DNA of 29,165 nt, taken from NCBI GenBank assembly GCA_035442025.1, contig DAORPQ010000036.1:1-29165 (forward strand). Direction: 5' to 3'. Positions 19,752-26,254 of the stretch are shown here, one piece after another. The notes under the pieces are model-generated. The model had not been told where the DNA came from. It was given only the letters and a program-made list of their open reading frames with translations, and did not search any database. Made by a program: the position numbers and the translations under genes. The stretch's first letter is position 1. Each line of letters begins with the position of its first letter. The stretch is from Competibacter_A sp003527885 (GTDB taxonomy: Bacteria > Pseudomonadota > Gammaproteobacteria > Competibacterales > Competibacteraceae).

Positions 19752-20018
19752 TTAGAGTGGCAACTGTCGGAGAGCGCCGGCGCTACCGCGTGGTGCGCGG
19801 ATCGGGCGGACGCTGATCCCGTCCAATTCCTTGAGCTCTTTAGTGCGGGCGAGCGAGCCAATCAAGGCCCTGTCGAAGAAACAACTCATGTTTTCATTCT
19901 CGCCCATCGCGGTTGAACGTAACATCTGAATAGTCCGATCCATGTATCGGAAGAAGGCTTCGATGAAGCCGGCGAGGGCCATGCTCGGCCGCTGTTCCGC
20001 CAAAACCATCGCCGTCAT
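19752..20018 (-). CDS. Small hypothetical ORF between metF and gcvH
   Basis: 88 codons, starting at an ATG that overlaps the metF stop as ATGA (20015-20018) and ending 26 bp before the gcvH ATG, so it fills the spacer. The product has a hydrophobic/amphipathic first part (A-L-A-G-F-I-E-A-F-F-R-Y-M-D) and a basic, proline-containing C-terminus. I recognise no domain. Against it: there is no clear ribosome binding site, seven methionines in 88 residues is unusual, and codon use is less GC-rich at third positions than in its neighbours. It may be translationally coupled to metF, a decayed gene, or an untranslated spacer that happens to stay open. Confidence 0.35.
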   Translation of the reverse strand: MTAMVLAEQRPSMALAGFIEAFFRYMDRTIQMLRSTAMGENENMSCFFDRALIGSLARTKELKELDGISVRPIRAPRGSAGALRQLPL

Positions 20019-21028
20019 TGCCGGGTTTGTGTTCGGATGCCCGGATACCAGGGCACTCGTCCTTGCAGCACGCCCGAGCGTTCGATGATTTCCGCCGCCG
20101 CCTCCTGTTGGTAGTAGGCCATCACGTGGACGCCGCTGACGCCCTTGATCTCGCGGATTTCCTGAATCAATTCCACGCAGAGGCTCCGGCCTTCCGCCCG
20201 CTGATCGTCCGCTCCGGCCAACCGCCGAATGATAGCATCCGGTATGTAGACACCGGGTACATGTCCGCGCATCCATTCGGCTGACTTGGCGGAGCGCAGC
20301 GGGCCGACGCCGATCAGGATGAACACCTTATCGAGCAGCCCGAGATCTTCCGCTTTTTTCATGAATTCCCTGAGCGGGGGAATTTCGAAGCAATATTGGG
20401 TCTGGATGAACTGGGCGCCGGCCGCCACTTTCTTGGCCAGCCGGTGCGGGCGCCAGTCGCGTGGCGGGGCTAGCGGATTTTCGACCGCGCCGAAGAACAC
20501 CCGCGGCGGCGAGCCGATCTTGCGCCCGCTCTGGAACCGCCGCTCGTCGCGCAGCCCGCGCGCGATTTCCAGCAACGACAGGCAATCCAGATCGAACACC
20601 GGTTTGGCTTGCGGGTGGTCGCCCGCTTGCACCCCGTCGCCGGTCAGGCACAGCATGTTGCACACCCCCATGGCCGCGCCGCCGAGAATGTCGCCCTGGA
20701 TCGCGATGCGGTTCTTGTCGCGGCAGGCGATCTGCATGATGGGCGCGTAGCCGGCCCGAATCAGCAGCGCGGCCACGGCCACGCTGGACATGTGGCAGTG
20801 GCCGCCGGCGCCGTCGGTGGCGTTGATGGCGTCCACATAACCGTCGAAGATGCGGGCGCGGGCGAAGACCTCTTCGGCGTCGGCCGAGTCGGGGGGGTCC
20901 ATCTCGCTGGTGACCGCGAACGCGCCGGCCCGCAACACCCGCTCCAGCCGGCCCGCCGAGGTGTGGCCCGGCAGAATCGGCATCGGCAAGCTGGGGTCGT
21001 CCGGGATGTCATCGAAGTTGAGAGCCAT
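20015..21028 (-). CDS. metF: Methylenetetrahydrofolate reductase (MetF-type flavoprotein)
   Basis: 337 residues from the ATG at 21026-21028; the frame continues 34 codons upstream through the MetV-like gene and is not used. MetF is an FAD-dependent TIM-barrel enzyme interconverting 5,10-methylene-THF and 5-methyl-THF. A conserved catalytic glutamate is at position 42 in V-T-S-E-M-D-P-P, replacing the E. coli FEFFPP motif. The segments NATDGAGGHCHMSS, QIACRDKNRIAIQGDILG and LTGDGVQAGDHPQAKPVFDLD are typical. The protein is longer than E. coli MetF (296 aa) and of the type found beside MTHFR_C-domain partners. It overlaps the MetV-like gene by 20 bp, supporting a two-subunit enzyme. Confidence 0.88.
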   Translation of the reverse strand: MALNFDDIPDDPSLPMPILPGHTSAGRLERVLRAGAFAVTSEMDPPDSADAEEVFARARIFDGYVDAINATDGAGGHCHMSSVAVAALLIRAGYAPIMQIACRDKNRIAIQGDILGGAAMGVCNMLCLTGDGVQAGDHPQAKPVFDLDCLSLLEIARGLRDERRFQSGRKIGSPPRVFFGAVENPLAPPRDWRPHRLAKKVAAGAQFIQTQYCFEIPPLREFMKKAEDLGLLDKVFILIGVGPLRSAKSAEWMRGHVPGVYIPDAIIRRLAGADDQRAEGRSLCVELIQEIREIKGVSGVHVMAYYQQEAAAEIIERSGVLQGRVPWYPGIRTQTRQ

Positions 21029-21482
21029 CTCGATTCCCCGCTTTTTCCCGCGCCTGGGCCAGCCACGCGGAGCGCCCGCGCCCGCGCCAGTCCAGTGGGG
21101 GCTGTACCGTCCGCAAGGCGGCTCGGCCACCGCGCATCCGCGCGCTGCCGTTGCAGGCCTCGACCCACACGCACGCCATTTCCGGCTTGACCTCGCAATG
21201 CCCGTCGGCCCGCACCCCGCCGCACGGCCCGTTGCGCAAGTTCTTCGGGCAGTTCATCGGGCACGACATCCCGGTGGAACCCAACACGCAGCACCCGCAC
21301 ATCTGGCAGTCGAACAAGAAACCTTTGACGGCCCGTTCGATGCCCGCCACCGGCTTTTCCAGGCGCCCGTAGCCGATACGACGCCACAACGGATCGAGCG
21401 CGACCATCAGCCCTTCGAACCACCGATACCCCTTCTGCAAGGTTCGGGCATGGCGAACCGACCAACGGCGTGCGGAGTACAT
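21009..21482 (-). CDS. MetV-like cysteine-rich MTHFR_C-domain protein (MetF partner)
   Basis: 157 residues. The centre is a cysteine cluster with ten cysteines at 59, 62, 64, 65, 74, 78, 87, 96, 104 and 110, containing F-D-C-Q-M-C-G-C-C and S-C-P-M-N-C-P-K-N-L-R-N-G-P-C-G-G. This is the pattern of the MTHFR C-terminal domain (PF12225), the MetV subunit that binds metal (zinc and/or an Fe-S cluster) in the two-subunit MetVF reductases of acetogens and some proteobacteria. The C-terminal ~40 residues are arginine-rich and not conserved. The gene ends 20 bp inside metF, so the two are translationally coupled. The electron donor of such a complex is not evident from sequence. Confidence 0.85.
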   Translation of the reverse strand: MYSARRWSVRHARTLQKGYRWFEGLMVALDPLWRRIGYGRLEKPVAGIERAVKGFLFDCQMCGCCVLGSTGMSCPMNCPKNLRNGPCGGVRADGHCEVKPEMACVWVEACNGSARMRGGRAALRTVQPPLDWRGRGRSAWLAQAREKAGNRDGSQLR

Positions 21483-21550
21483 GATCTTGCCCTTTAGCCG
21501 GTGTTAGAACCCATTAGTGGGCGCCCGTCGCGCTGGTTTCAGAGCGACCT

Positions 21551-22708
21551 CTATTTCAGGTAGTGCTCGGCCACCGCCACCCAGTAGGCCGCGCCGATGG
21601 GCAGGTTGCTGTCGTCGAAGCGGTACTCGGGATGGTGAACCATGGGAGTGTCGCCGTTGCCGATGAAGCAGTAGGTGGCCGGTTTTTGCTGGGCGTAGAA
21701 GGCGAAATCCTCGCTGCCCATGAAGGTCGGTCCTTGGGTGATGACTTTTTCTTCCCCCAGCAAGCCTTTCGCGATCCCGGCGCAAATCTCGGTCTGTTCG
21801 GGGTCGTTGACCAACACCGCGCCCGGAGGGCCTTCCTTGATTTCGTGGCTGACCCCGTAAGCGGTCGCGATGGCGGCGGTGATGGATTTGATCTTGCCCA
21901 ACACCATCTGGCGCGTTTCCGGCGCGCTGGTGCGGGTGCTCAGGCGCAGGGTGGCAGTTTGCGGAATCACGTTGCCGGCATCCCCGGCCAGGAAGGCCCC
22001 CACCGAGACCACCGCCGAATCCTTGGGCGCGACATTGCGCGAGACGATGGTTTGCAACGCCATCACCAGCGCCGCGCCCGCCACCACCGGGTCGACGCTC
22101 TTTTCGGGCATGGAGCCGTGGCTGCCCTTGCCGGTGAGAGCGATTTCCCAGTTATCCACCGCCGCCATCACCGGGCCGGGAGTGAAGTAAAGCTTGCCGA
22201 GATCCAGGCCGGGCATGTTGTGCATCCCGAACACCGCATCCATCGGGAAGCGCTCGAACAGGCCATCCTCGATCATGGCCGGAGCGCCGCCCATGATCTC
22301 CTCGGCGGGTTGGAAGATCAGGTTCACGACGCCGTTGAAATCGCGGGTCTTGGCGAGATGTTGGGCAGCTCCCAGCAGCATGGCGCTGTGGCCGTCGTGC
22401 CCGCACATGTGCGACTTGCCGGGAACGGTGCTTTTATGGTCGCTTTCTGTCATCTCCTGCACCGGCAGGGCGTCGGTGTCGGCGCGCAAGCCGATGGATT
22501 TCTTGCCATCGCCCGCTTGCAGGCGGGCCACCACGCCGGTCTTGCCGACGCCTTCGGCGACCTCGTAGCCCCAATCGCGCAATAATTTGGCGATGTAGCC
22601 CGCGGTGTTTTTTTCTTCAAAAGCGGTTTCGGGTTTGCGATGAAGATCGTGCCGCCAAGTCTTGATCTGTTCCTGTTCGGCGGTCAGTGCGTTCAAAAGG
22701 GCGGTCAT
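21551..22708 (-). CDS. M20 family metal-dependent amidohydrolase (hippurate hydrolase / N-acyl-amino-acid hydrolase type)
   Basis: 385 residues from the ATG at 22706-22708 (upstream in-frame codons read into the LysR-like gene). M20D enzymes use two metals to cleave an acyl group from an amino acid. Ligands seen: C102 and H104 in H-M-C-G-H-D-G-H-S-A-M-L, E136/E137 in FQPAEEIMGGA, H163 in GMHNMPGLD, and a C-terminal histidine in MVHHPEYRF. The dimerisation (lid) domain lies between about residues 180 and 295. Its ATG overlaps the stop of the upstream LysR-like ORF (ATGA), and it is 68 bp before the MetV-like gene. In a glycine operon, hippurate or another N-acylglycine is an attractive substrate, but indole-3-acetyl-amino acids and N-acetyl amino acids are equally compatible with the family. 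Confidence 0.88.
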   Translation of the reverse strand: MTALLNALTAEQEQIKTWRHDLHRKPETAFEEKNTAGYIAKLLRDWGYEVAEGVGKTGVVARLQAGDGKKSIGLRADTDALPVQEMTESDHKSTVPGKSHMCGHDGHSAMLLGAAQHLAKTRDFNGVVNLIFQPAEEIMGGAPAMIEDGLFERFPMDAVFGMHNMPGLDLGKLYFTPGPVMAAVDNWEIALTGKGSHGSMPEKSVDPVVAGAALVMALQTIVSRNVAPKDSAVVSVGAFLAGDAGNVIPQTATLRLSTRTSAPETRQMVLGKIKSITAAIATAYGVSHEIKEGPPGAVLVNDPEQTEICAGIAKGLLGEEKVITQGPTFMGSEDFAFYAQQKPATYCFIGNGDTPMVHHPEYRFDDSNLPIGAAYWVAVAEHYLK

Positions 22709-23397
22709 GGCGTCGTTTCTCCAGGTGGGTGAGCGGTGATCGAACAGTGTGGGGCTGGCGCGGGCGTCCGAGGGTGTTTTAACGTGAATTTTTTGAGTTC
22801 CGATCTCCATGCGCTGCCGATCATTCGTCGGTGATCGTTAGTTGATCGCTTGACCCGGCGCCTCCAGTTTTCGAATGAGGGACTTGACCGCTGGCGGGTA
22901 CGCGGCTCCCCTGCGGGTGAAACCGGAAAATAGCCGATGGCCAGATGAAGCCGGCGATCCAGTACCGAAACTTCCAGCTCGTTGGGGACCCCGATCTGCA
23001 CGGCGATGTGCGCGTGGGGATTTTGCGACGTGAAGCATTGGATGGCGGGCGGAATCGGCGACAGCGGATCGCTGGTGGTATTGTCGATGATACCGAGGTG
23101 GAGCTTGCCGCCCGTACCGTTTCTAAGAACGTCCGACGCCACGCCGAACTGGTCGATGGCCTCGAACAACTGTTGCAAGGCGGCATGGTACGCCGCGCCG
23201 GCTTCGGTCAGCCGAAAACCGCAGCGGCCGCGCTCGCAGAGTTTGGCGCCGAGCCTGATTTCCAATTGGCCCATATACTCGCTGATCATCGATTGGCTGA
23301 TGTTCAGCATCGCCTGAGCGGCTGAAAATCCCCCGCACTTGACCACGGTGTCAAATGCTCTCAAGAGTTTGAGATCGATGCTGTAGAGCGGCCGCAT
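22705..23397 (-). CDS. LysR-type regulator with a shortened effector domain (probable pseudogene)
   Basis: 230 codons. The N-terminal winged HTH is intact (residues 8-65: L-K-L-L-R-A-F-D-T-V-V-K-C-G-G-F-S-A-A-Q with S-M-I-S-E-Y-M-G-Q-L-E), and the first effector subdomain reads normally to about residue 165 (RLHLAIGYFPV). From there to the end the sequence is arginine/proline-rich and unlike a LysR effector domain; a normal member would be about 300 residues. The frame ends in TGA overlapping the M20 start codon. An AAGGAG site 7 bp before the ATG is good. The likely reading is a deletion in the second effector subdomain (near 22900), leaving a DNA-binding protein that may or may not function. 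Confidence 0.65.
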   Translation of the reverse strand: MRPLYSIDLKLLRAFDTVVKCGGFSAAQAMLNISQSMISEYMGQLEIRLGAKLCERGRCGFRLTEAGAAYHAALQQLFEAIDQFGVASDVLRNGTGGKLHLGIIDNTTSDPLSPIPPAIQCFTSQNPHAHIAVQIGVPNELEVSVLDRRLHLAIGYFPVSPAGEPRTRQRSSPSFENWRRRVKRSTNDHRRMIGSAWRSELKKFTLKHPRTPAPAPHCSITAHPPGETTP

Positions 23398-23469
23398 CGG
23401 GTGGCTCCTTAATGGCTGGCGCTGAACGGTTCAACCTGACAAGTTCTGCGTGCTGGTGACGGGAGTGGG

Positions 23470-23484
23470 GCAAAAGCGATGCCA
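23470..23484 (-). promoter_or_regulatory. Sigma-54 (-24/-12) promoter, candidate start of the glycine/C1 operon
   Basis: On the minus strand the bases read TGGCAT-CGCTT-TTGC, against the sigma-54 consensus TGGCAC-N5-TTGCA. The GG and GC dinucleotides have the exact required spacing, and only the sixth base of the -24 element and the base after GC differ. Transcription would begin near 23458, about 61 bp before the LysR-like start codon. The next gene upstream encodes a TyrR/GcsR-class enhancer-binding protein. A near-match to the IHF consensus (TATCAATAAATTT, 23490-23502) lies directly upstream. Confidence 0.7.
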
Positions 23485-23515
23485 ATCTAAAATTTATTGA
23501 TAGATCATCCGCTTA

Positions 23516-23576
23516 TGTGAAAATAGGCCCGATTTATCACAAGACCTGTTGTCATATCCTTACAGAAATGCCTGTA
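23516..23576. promoter_or_regulatory. Two dyads upstream of the sigma-54 promoter
   Basis: TGTGA-N16-TCACA lies at 23516-23541 and TACAG-N6-CTGTA at 23561-23576. They are 32-92 bp upstream of the -24 element, in AT-rich DNA between the regulator gene and the operon. They could be binding sites for the enhancer-binding protein or for the LysR-type protein. Neither matches the TyrR box (TGTAAA-N6-TTTACA). Confidence 0.35.
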
Positions 23577-23626
23577 GCGACTATAAAGATCGATAAAAAA
23601 TTTTTGAAAACATAATGATAGGGATT

Positions 23627-23661
23627 GTATTGATTTTATTACGGCGTAATAAAATCAATAC
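23627..23661. promoter_or_regulatory. Perfect 35-bp AT-rich palindrome (enhancer-site candidate)
   Basis: Two 17-bp arms (GTATTGATTTTATTACG and its exact complement) around a single central G at 23644. It lies 38 bp past the stop of the TyrR-like gene and its centre is about 186 bp upstream of the predicted sigma-54 transcription start, within the usual range for an enhancer. As RNA it would form a long stem with a small loop, but there is no following T tract in either direction, so a terminator is less likely although still possible. The rest of 23398-23699 contains only the sites listed separately. Confidence 0.6.
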
Positions 23662-23699
23662 GGCTCGAACAGAGCGGATTTGGAACGGCCGAGACCGCG

Positions 23700-25259
23700 C
23701 TAGCGCAGGTCACGAATTCCGTATTTGCGCAGCTTGTCGGCGATTCGGGTGTGCGAGGTCTTGAGGCGCGCGGCCAGCTTGCGGCTGGACGGGTAGAGCG
23801 GGTACAGGCGTTGCAAGATCTCTTTCTCGGATTTCTCCACAATCTCGTCCCAGCTCGGGTCAGCGGCGTCCGCCGCGCGCTCCTCAGCGACGGTATCCGA
23901 ACCGCTGATGCTCGACCGGGCGAGATCGAGGTCGAACGCATCGAGAATCGACTTGTCGCTCATGGTGACGGCGCGAAAGATGGTGTTTTGCAACTGCCGG
24001 ACATTGCCCGGCCACGGATTGGTCAGTAAGGCGGTTTCGGCGGCGACGGTCAACCGGCAGGGCGGCCGCCGGGCTTGGGCGGCGGCTCGCGCGATGAACA
24101 GACGCGCCAGCAACAAGATGTCCTCGGCGCGCTCGCGCAGCGGCGGTATGGTGAGGGTCAGCACGTTGAGCCGGTAAAAGAGGTCTTCGCGGAAGGTGTG
24201 TTGGGCGACCATATGTTCGAGATCGCGGTGGGTGGCGCTGATGGTGCGCACATCGACCTTCTGCTCGCGTTCGCCGCCGACGCGGCGGAAGCTGCCGTCG
24301 TTCAGAAAGCGCAGCAGCTTGGCCTGGAGGTAGGGCGACATTTCACCGACTTCATCGAGGAAGACGGTGCCGTGGTTGGCGAGTTCCAAAAGGCCCGGCT
24401 TGCCGCCGCGCTGGCCCCCGGTGAACGCGCCCGGCGCGTAACCGAACAGCTCGCTTTCCGCGAGACTTTCCGGCAGCGCCGCGCAGTTCAGCGCGAAAAA
24501 CGGTGCTTGCGAGCGCGTGCTGGCAGCGTGACAGGCCTGCGCGACCAATTCCTTGCCGGTGCCGGTCTCGCCGAGCAGCAGCAGCGGGGCATCGACCAGC
24601 GCGACGCGCGCCGCCCGCGCCTTCAGTGCCCGAACCGGCGCGGATTCCCCGAGAATCGTCGCGAAACCGGTTTCTTCGACACGCTGCACCGCGTGCAGCC
24701 GTTCGCCGATGCGGCTTGGCGCGTGCAAGGTGATCACGCCGCCGGCCGACTGGCCTCCGGCGGCTTCCGCCAGCGGTCGAGTATCCAGCAAAAAAGGCTT
24801 GCCCCGCAGCATGACTTCGCGCAGCGGCGCGTGAAAGCGACTCTGGCTCAACTCCGCCTGCAAAGCGTCGTCGCCGAACAACTCGCCCAGCGCCATCCCC
24901 CGCAACGCGGGTTCGCCGATCTCGGCGACGGCGGCAGCGGCCGCGTTGGCGACGATGATGGCGCCGTCCGCGTCGACCGCCAGCACCGGATCGGCCATGG
25001 CCGCCAGCAGGGCATCGAGATAAAGTCGCCGCCGCATTCCGGGAAGCATGTCGACATCGAAAATGTCTTCCACGCCGTCGATCAGGGCGAGCGCCTCGCG
25101 CAGTTCGGTGAGCCGCTGCGCGGTCAGATCCGGGACATCGACGTAGATGTTGGGCAGATCGACCTCGACCGCGACGACGTTCAGGCGTCGCTCGGCAAAG
25201 ACCAGCAGCATTTCCTGGAAGATGCCGATTCGATCGACAAAGCGGATGTTGAGCCGCAT
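23700..25259 (-). CDS. TyrR/PhhR/GcsR-class sigma-54-type transcriptional regulator
   Basis: 519 residues with the TyrR layout: N-terminal ACT domain (1-72, MRLNIRFVDRIGIFQEML), PAS domain (about 78-190), AAA+ domain (about 200-430) and a Fis/TyrR-type HTH at 488-515 (YPSSRKLAARLKTSHTRIADKL). Walker A is GETGTGKE (230-237) and Walker B VFLDEVGEM (299-307). The sigma-54 contact loop reads GAFTGG at 277-282, differing from GAFTGA only in the last residue, whereas E. coli TyrR has lost the loop. This one therefore probably activates sigma-54 promoters, like PhhR or GcsR. The gene lies directly upstream of a sigma-54 promoter and a glycine-cleavage block ordered like the GcsR target operon, so a GcsR-like, glycine-sensing role is the best inference. 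An AAGAGG ribosome binding site precedes ATG 25259. Confidence 0.88.
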   Translation of the reverse strand: MRLNIRFVDRIGIFQEMLLVFAERRLNVVAVEVDLPNIYVDVPDLTAQRLTELREALALIDGVEDIFDVDMLPGMRRRLYLDALLAAMADPVLAVDADGAIIVANAAAAAVAEIGEPALRGMALGELFGDDALQAELSQSRFHAPLREVMLRGKPFLLDTRPLAEAAGGQSAGGVITLHAPSRIGERLHAVQRVEETGFATILGESAPVRALKARAARVALVDAPLLLLGETGTGKELVAQACHAASTRSQAPFFALNCAALPESLAESELFGYAPGAFTGGQRGGKPGLLELANHGTVFLDEVGEMSPYLQAKLLRFLNDGSFRRVGGEREQKVDVRTISATHRDLEHMVAQHTFREDLFYRLNVLTLTIPPLRERAEDILLLARLFIARAAAQARRPPCRLTVAAETALLTNPWPGNVRQLQNTIFRAVTMSDKSILDAFDLDLARSSISGSDTVAEERAADAADPSWDEIVEKSEKEILQRLYPLYPSSRKLAARLKTSHTRIADKLRKYGIRDLR

Positions 25260-25298
25260 GTTCGCCTCTTTGGGATGTGGCGTCTCGGGGAAAGGACT

Positions 25299-25318
25299 CT
25301 AAACTGGCTTTAGTTTAG
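25299..25318. promoter_or_regulatory. Inverted repeat upstream of the TyrR-like gene
   Basis: CTAAACT and AGTTTAG flank a 6-bp spacer (GGCTTT), centred about 50 bp before the start codon of the TyrR-like gene. It is placed where an operator would sit and could serve autoregulation. No T tract follows on the minus strand, so it is not a convincing terminator for the znu genes. The remainder of 25260-25462 contains no gene I can support. Confidence 0.35.
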
Positions 25319-25462
25319 TCGGAGAAGTTCGCATCCAGGCTTCTCCGTTTACGATCCGCGGACCGATCGATGACCGCTTTATGGGAGAATCCGCGCTGGT
25401 GGTGATGAGGCCGAAAAAATCCGTGCCGGAGCGTGGCATCCGCGAACAGCACCGGGCATGAG

Positions 25463-26254
25463 CTAGCGCGGCCAGCGGTTGGGGATGGCCGAACCCAGCG
25501 CGAACAGGCTGGTGGCCGCCACCACGACCGAAGGGCCGGCCGGGGTGTCCCAGCGCAGTGAGGCCCACAGCCCAAACCCGATGGCCAGACAGCCGATGCC
25601 GCTGGCCAGAGCCGCCATGCTCTCCGGGGTACGGGCGAAGCGGCGCGCCGTCGCCGCCGGGATAATCAGCAGCGAGGTGATGAGCAGGATCCCGACCACT
25701 TTCATCGCCACGGCGATGACGATGGCGATCAGCAACATGAAAGCCAGCCGCACCTGAAAGACCGGGACCCCTTCCACCCGCGCCAGCTCTTCGTGGACGG
25801 TGGCCGCCAGCAGCGGTCGCCACAGCCACGCCAGCACGCCCAAAGCCAGCAGGTTGCCACCCCAAATCCAATAGAGGTCGGTCGCGCCAACCGACAGAAT
25901 ATCGCCGAACAGATAGCCGGTCAGATCGATCCGCACCGTTTCCAGGAAGGCGAGCGTCACCAGTCCCAGCGACAGGGTGGTGTGGGCGAGGATGCCGAGC
26001 AGGGTGTCGGTGGCCAGCGCGTGTCGCCGCTGTAACAGCACTAAAACCAGCGCCACCACCAGGCAGGTGAGGACCACGCCCAGACCCGGATTGATGCCGA
26101 GCACCGCGCCCAGCGCGACCCCCAGCAGGCCCGAATGGGCCAGGGTATCGCCGAAATAGGCCATGCGCCGCCAGACGATGAAGGCGCCGAGCGGTCCGGC
26201 CGCCAGCGCCACGCCGGCACCGCCCGCCAGCGCGCGAACCAGAAAATCATCCAT
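25463..26254 (-). CDS. znuB: Zinc ABC transporter, inner-membrane permease
   Basis: 263 residues, the usual ZnuB size, with seven to eight hydrophobic segments and no signal peptide. The ABC-3 family loop R-R-M-A-Y-F-G-D-T-L-A-H-S-G-L-L-G-V-A-L-G near residue 30 is diagnostic. KVVGILLITSLLIIPAATAR near 185-205 is also typical of metal permeases. It overlaps the end of znuC by 8 bp, so translation is coupled. Together with ZnuC and the periplasmic ZnuA it imports Zn2+ under zinc limitation. Manganese specificity is unlikely because of the adjacent zur. Confidence 0.94.
   Translation of the reverse strand: MDDFLVRALAGGAGVALAAGPLGAFIVWRRMAYFGDTLAHSGLLGVALGAVLGINPGLGVVLTCLVVALVLVLLQRRHALATDTLLGILAHTTLSLGLVTLAFLETVRIDLTGYLFGDILSVGATDLYWIWGGNLLALGVLAWLWRPLLAATVHEELARVEGVPVFQVRLAFMLLIAIVIAVAMKVVGILLITSLLIIPAATARRFARTPESMAALASGIGCLAIGFGLWASLRWDTPAGPSVVVAATSLFALGSAIPNRWPR

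Noticed and set aside
19726..20017. Possible glycine riboswitch or separate promoter before gcvH.
   Set aside because: I looked for the paired conserved cores of the glycine riboswitch and for -24/-12 or clear -35/-10 elements on the minus strand and found none.
23585..23600. The A/T run (AAAAAATTTTT) in the control region as a second palindromic operator.
   Set aside because: Simple A-tract/T-tract symmetry in AT-rich DNA, too low in information to call a site.
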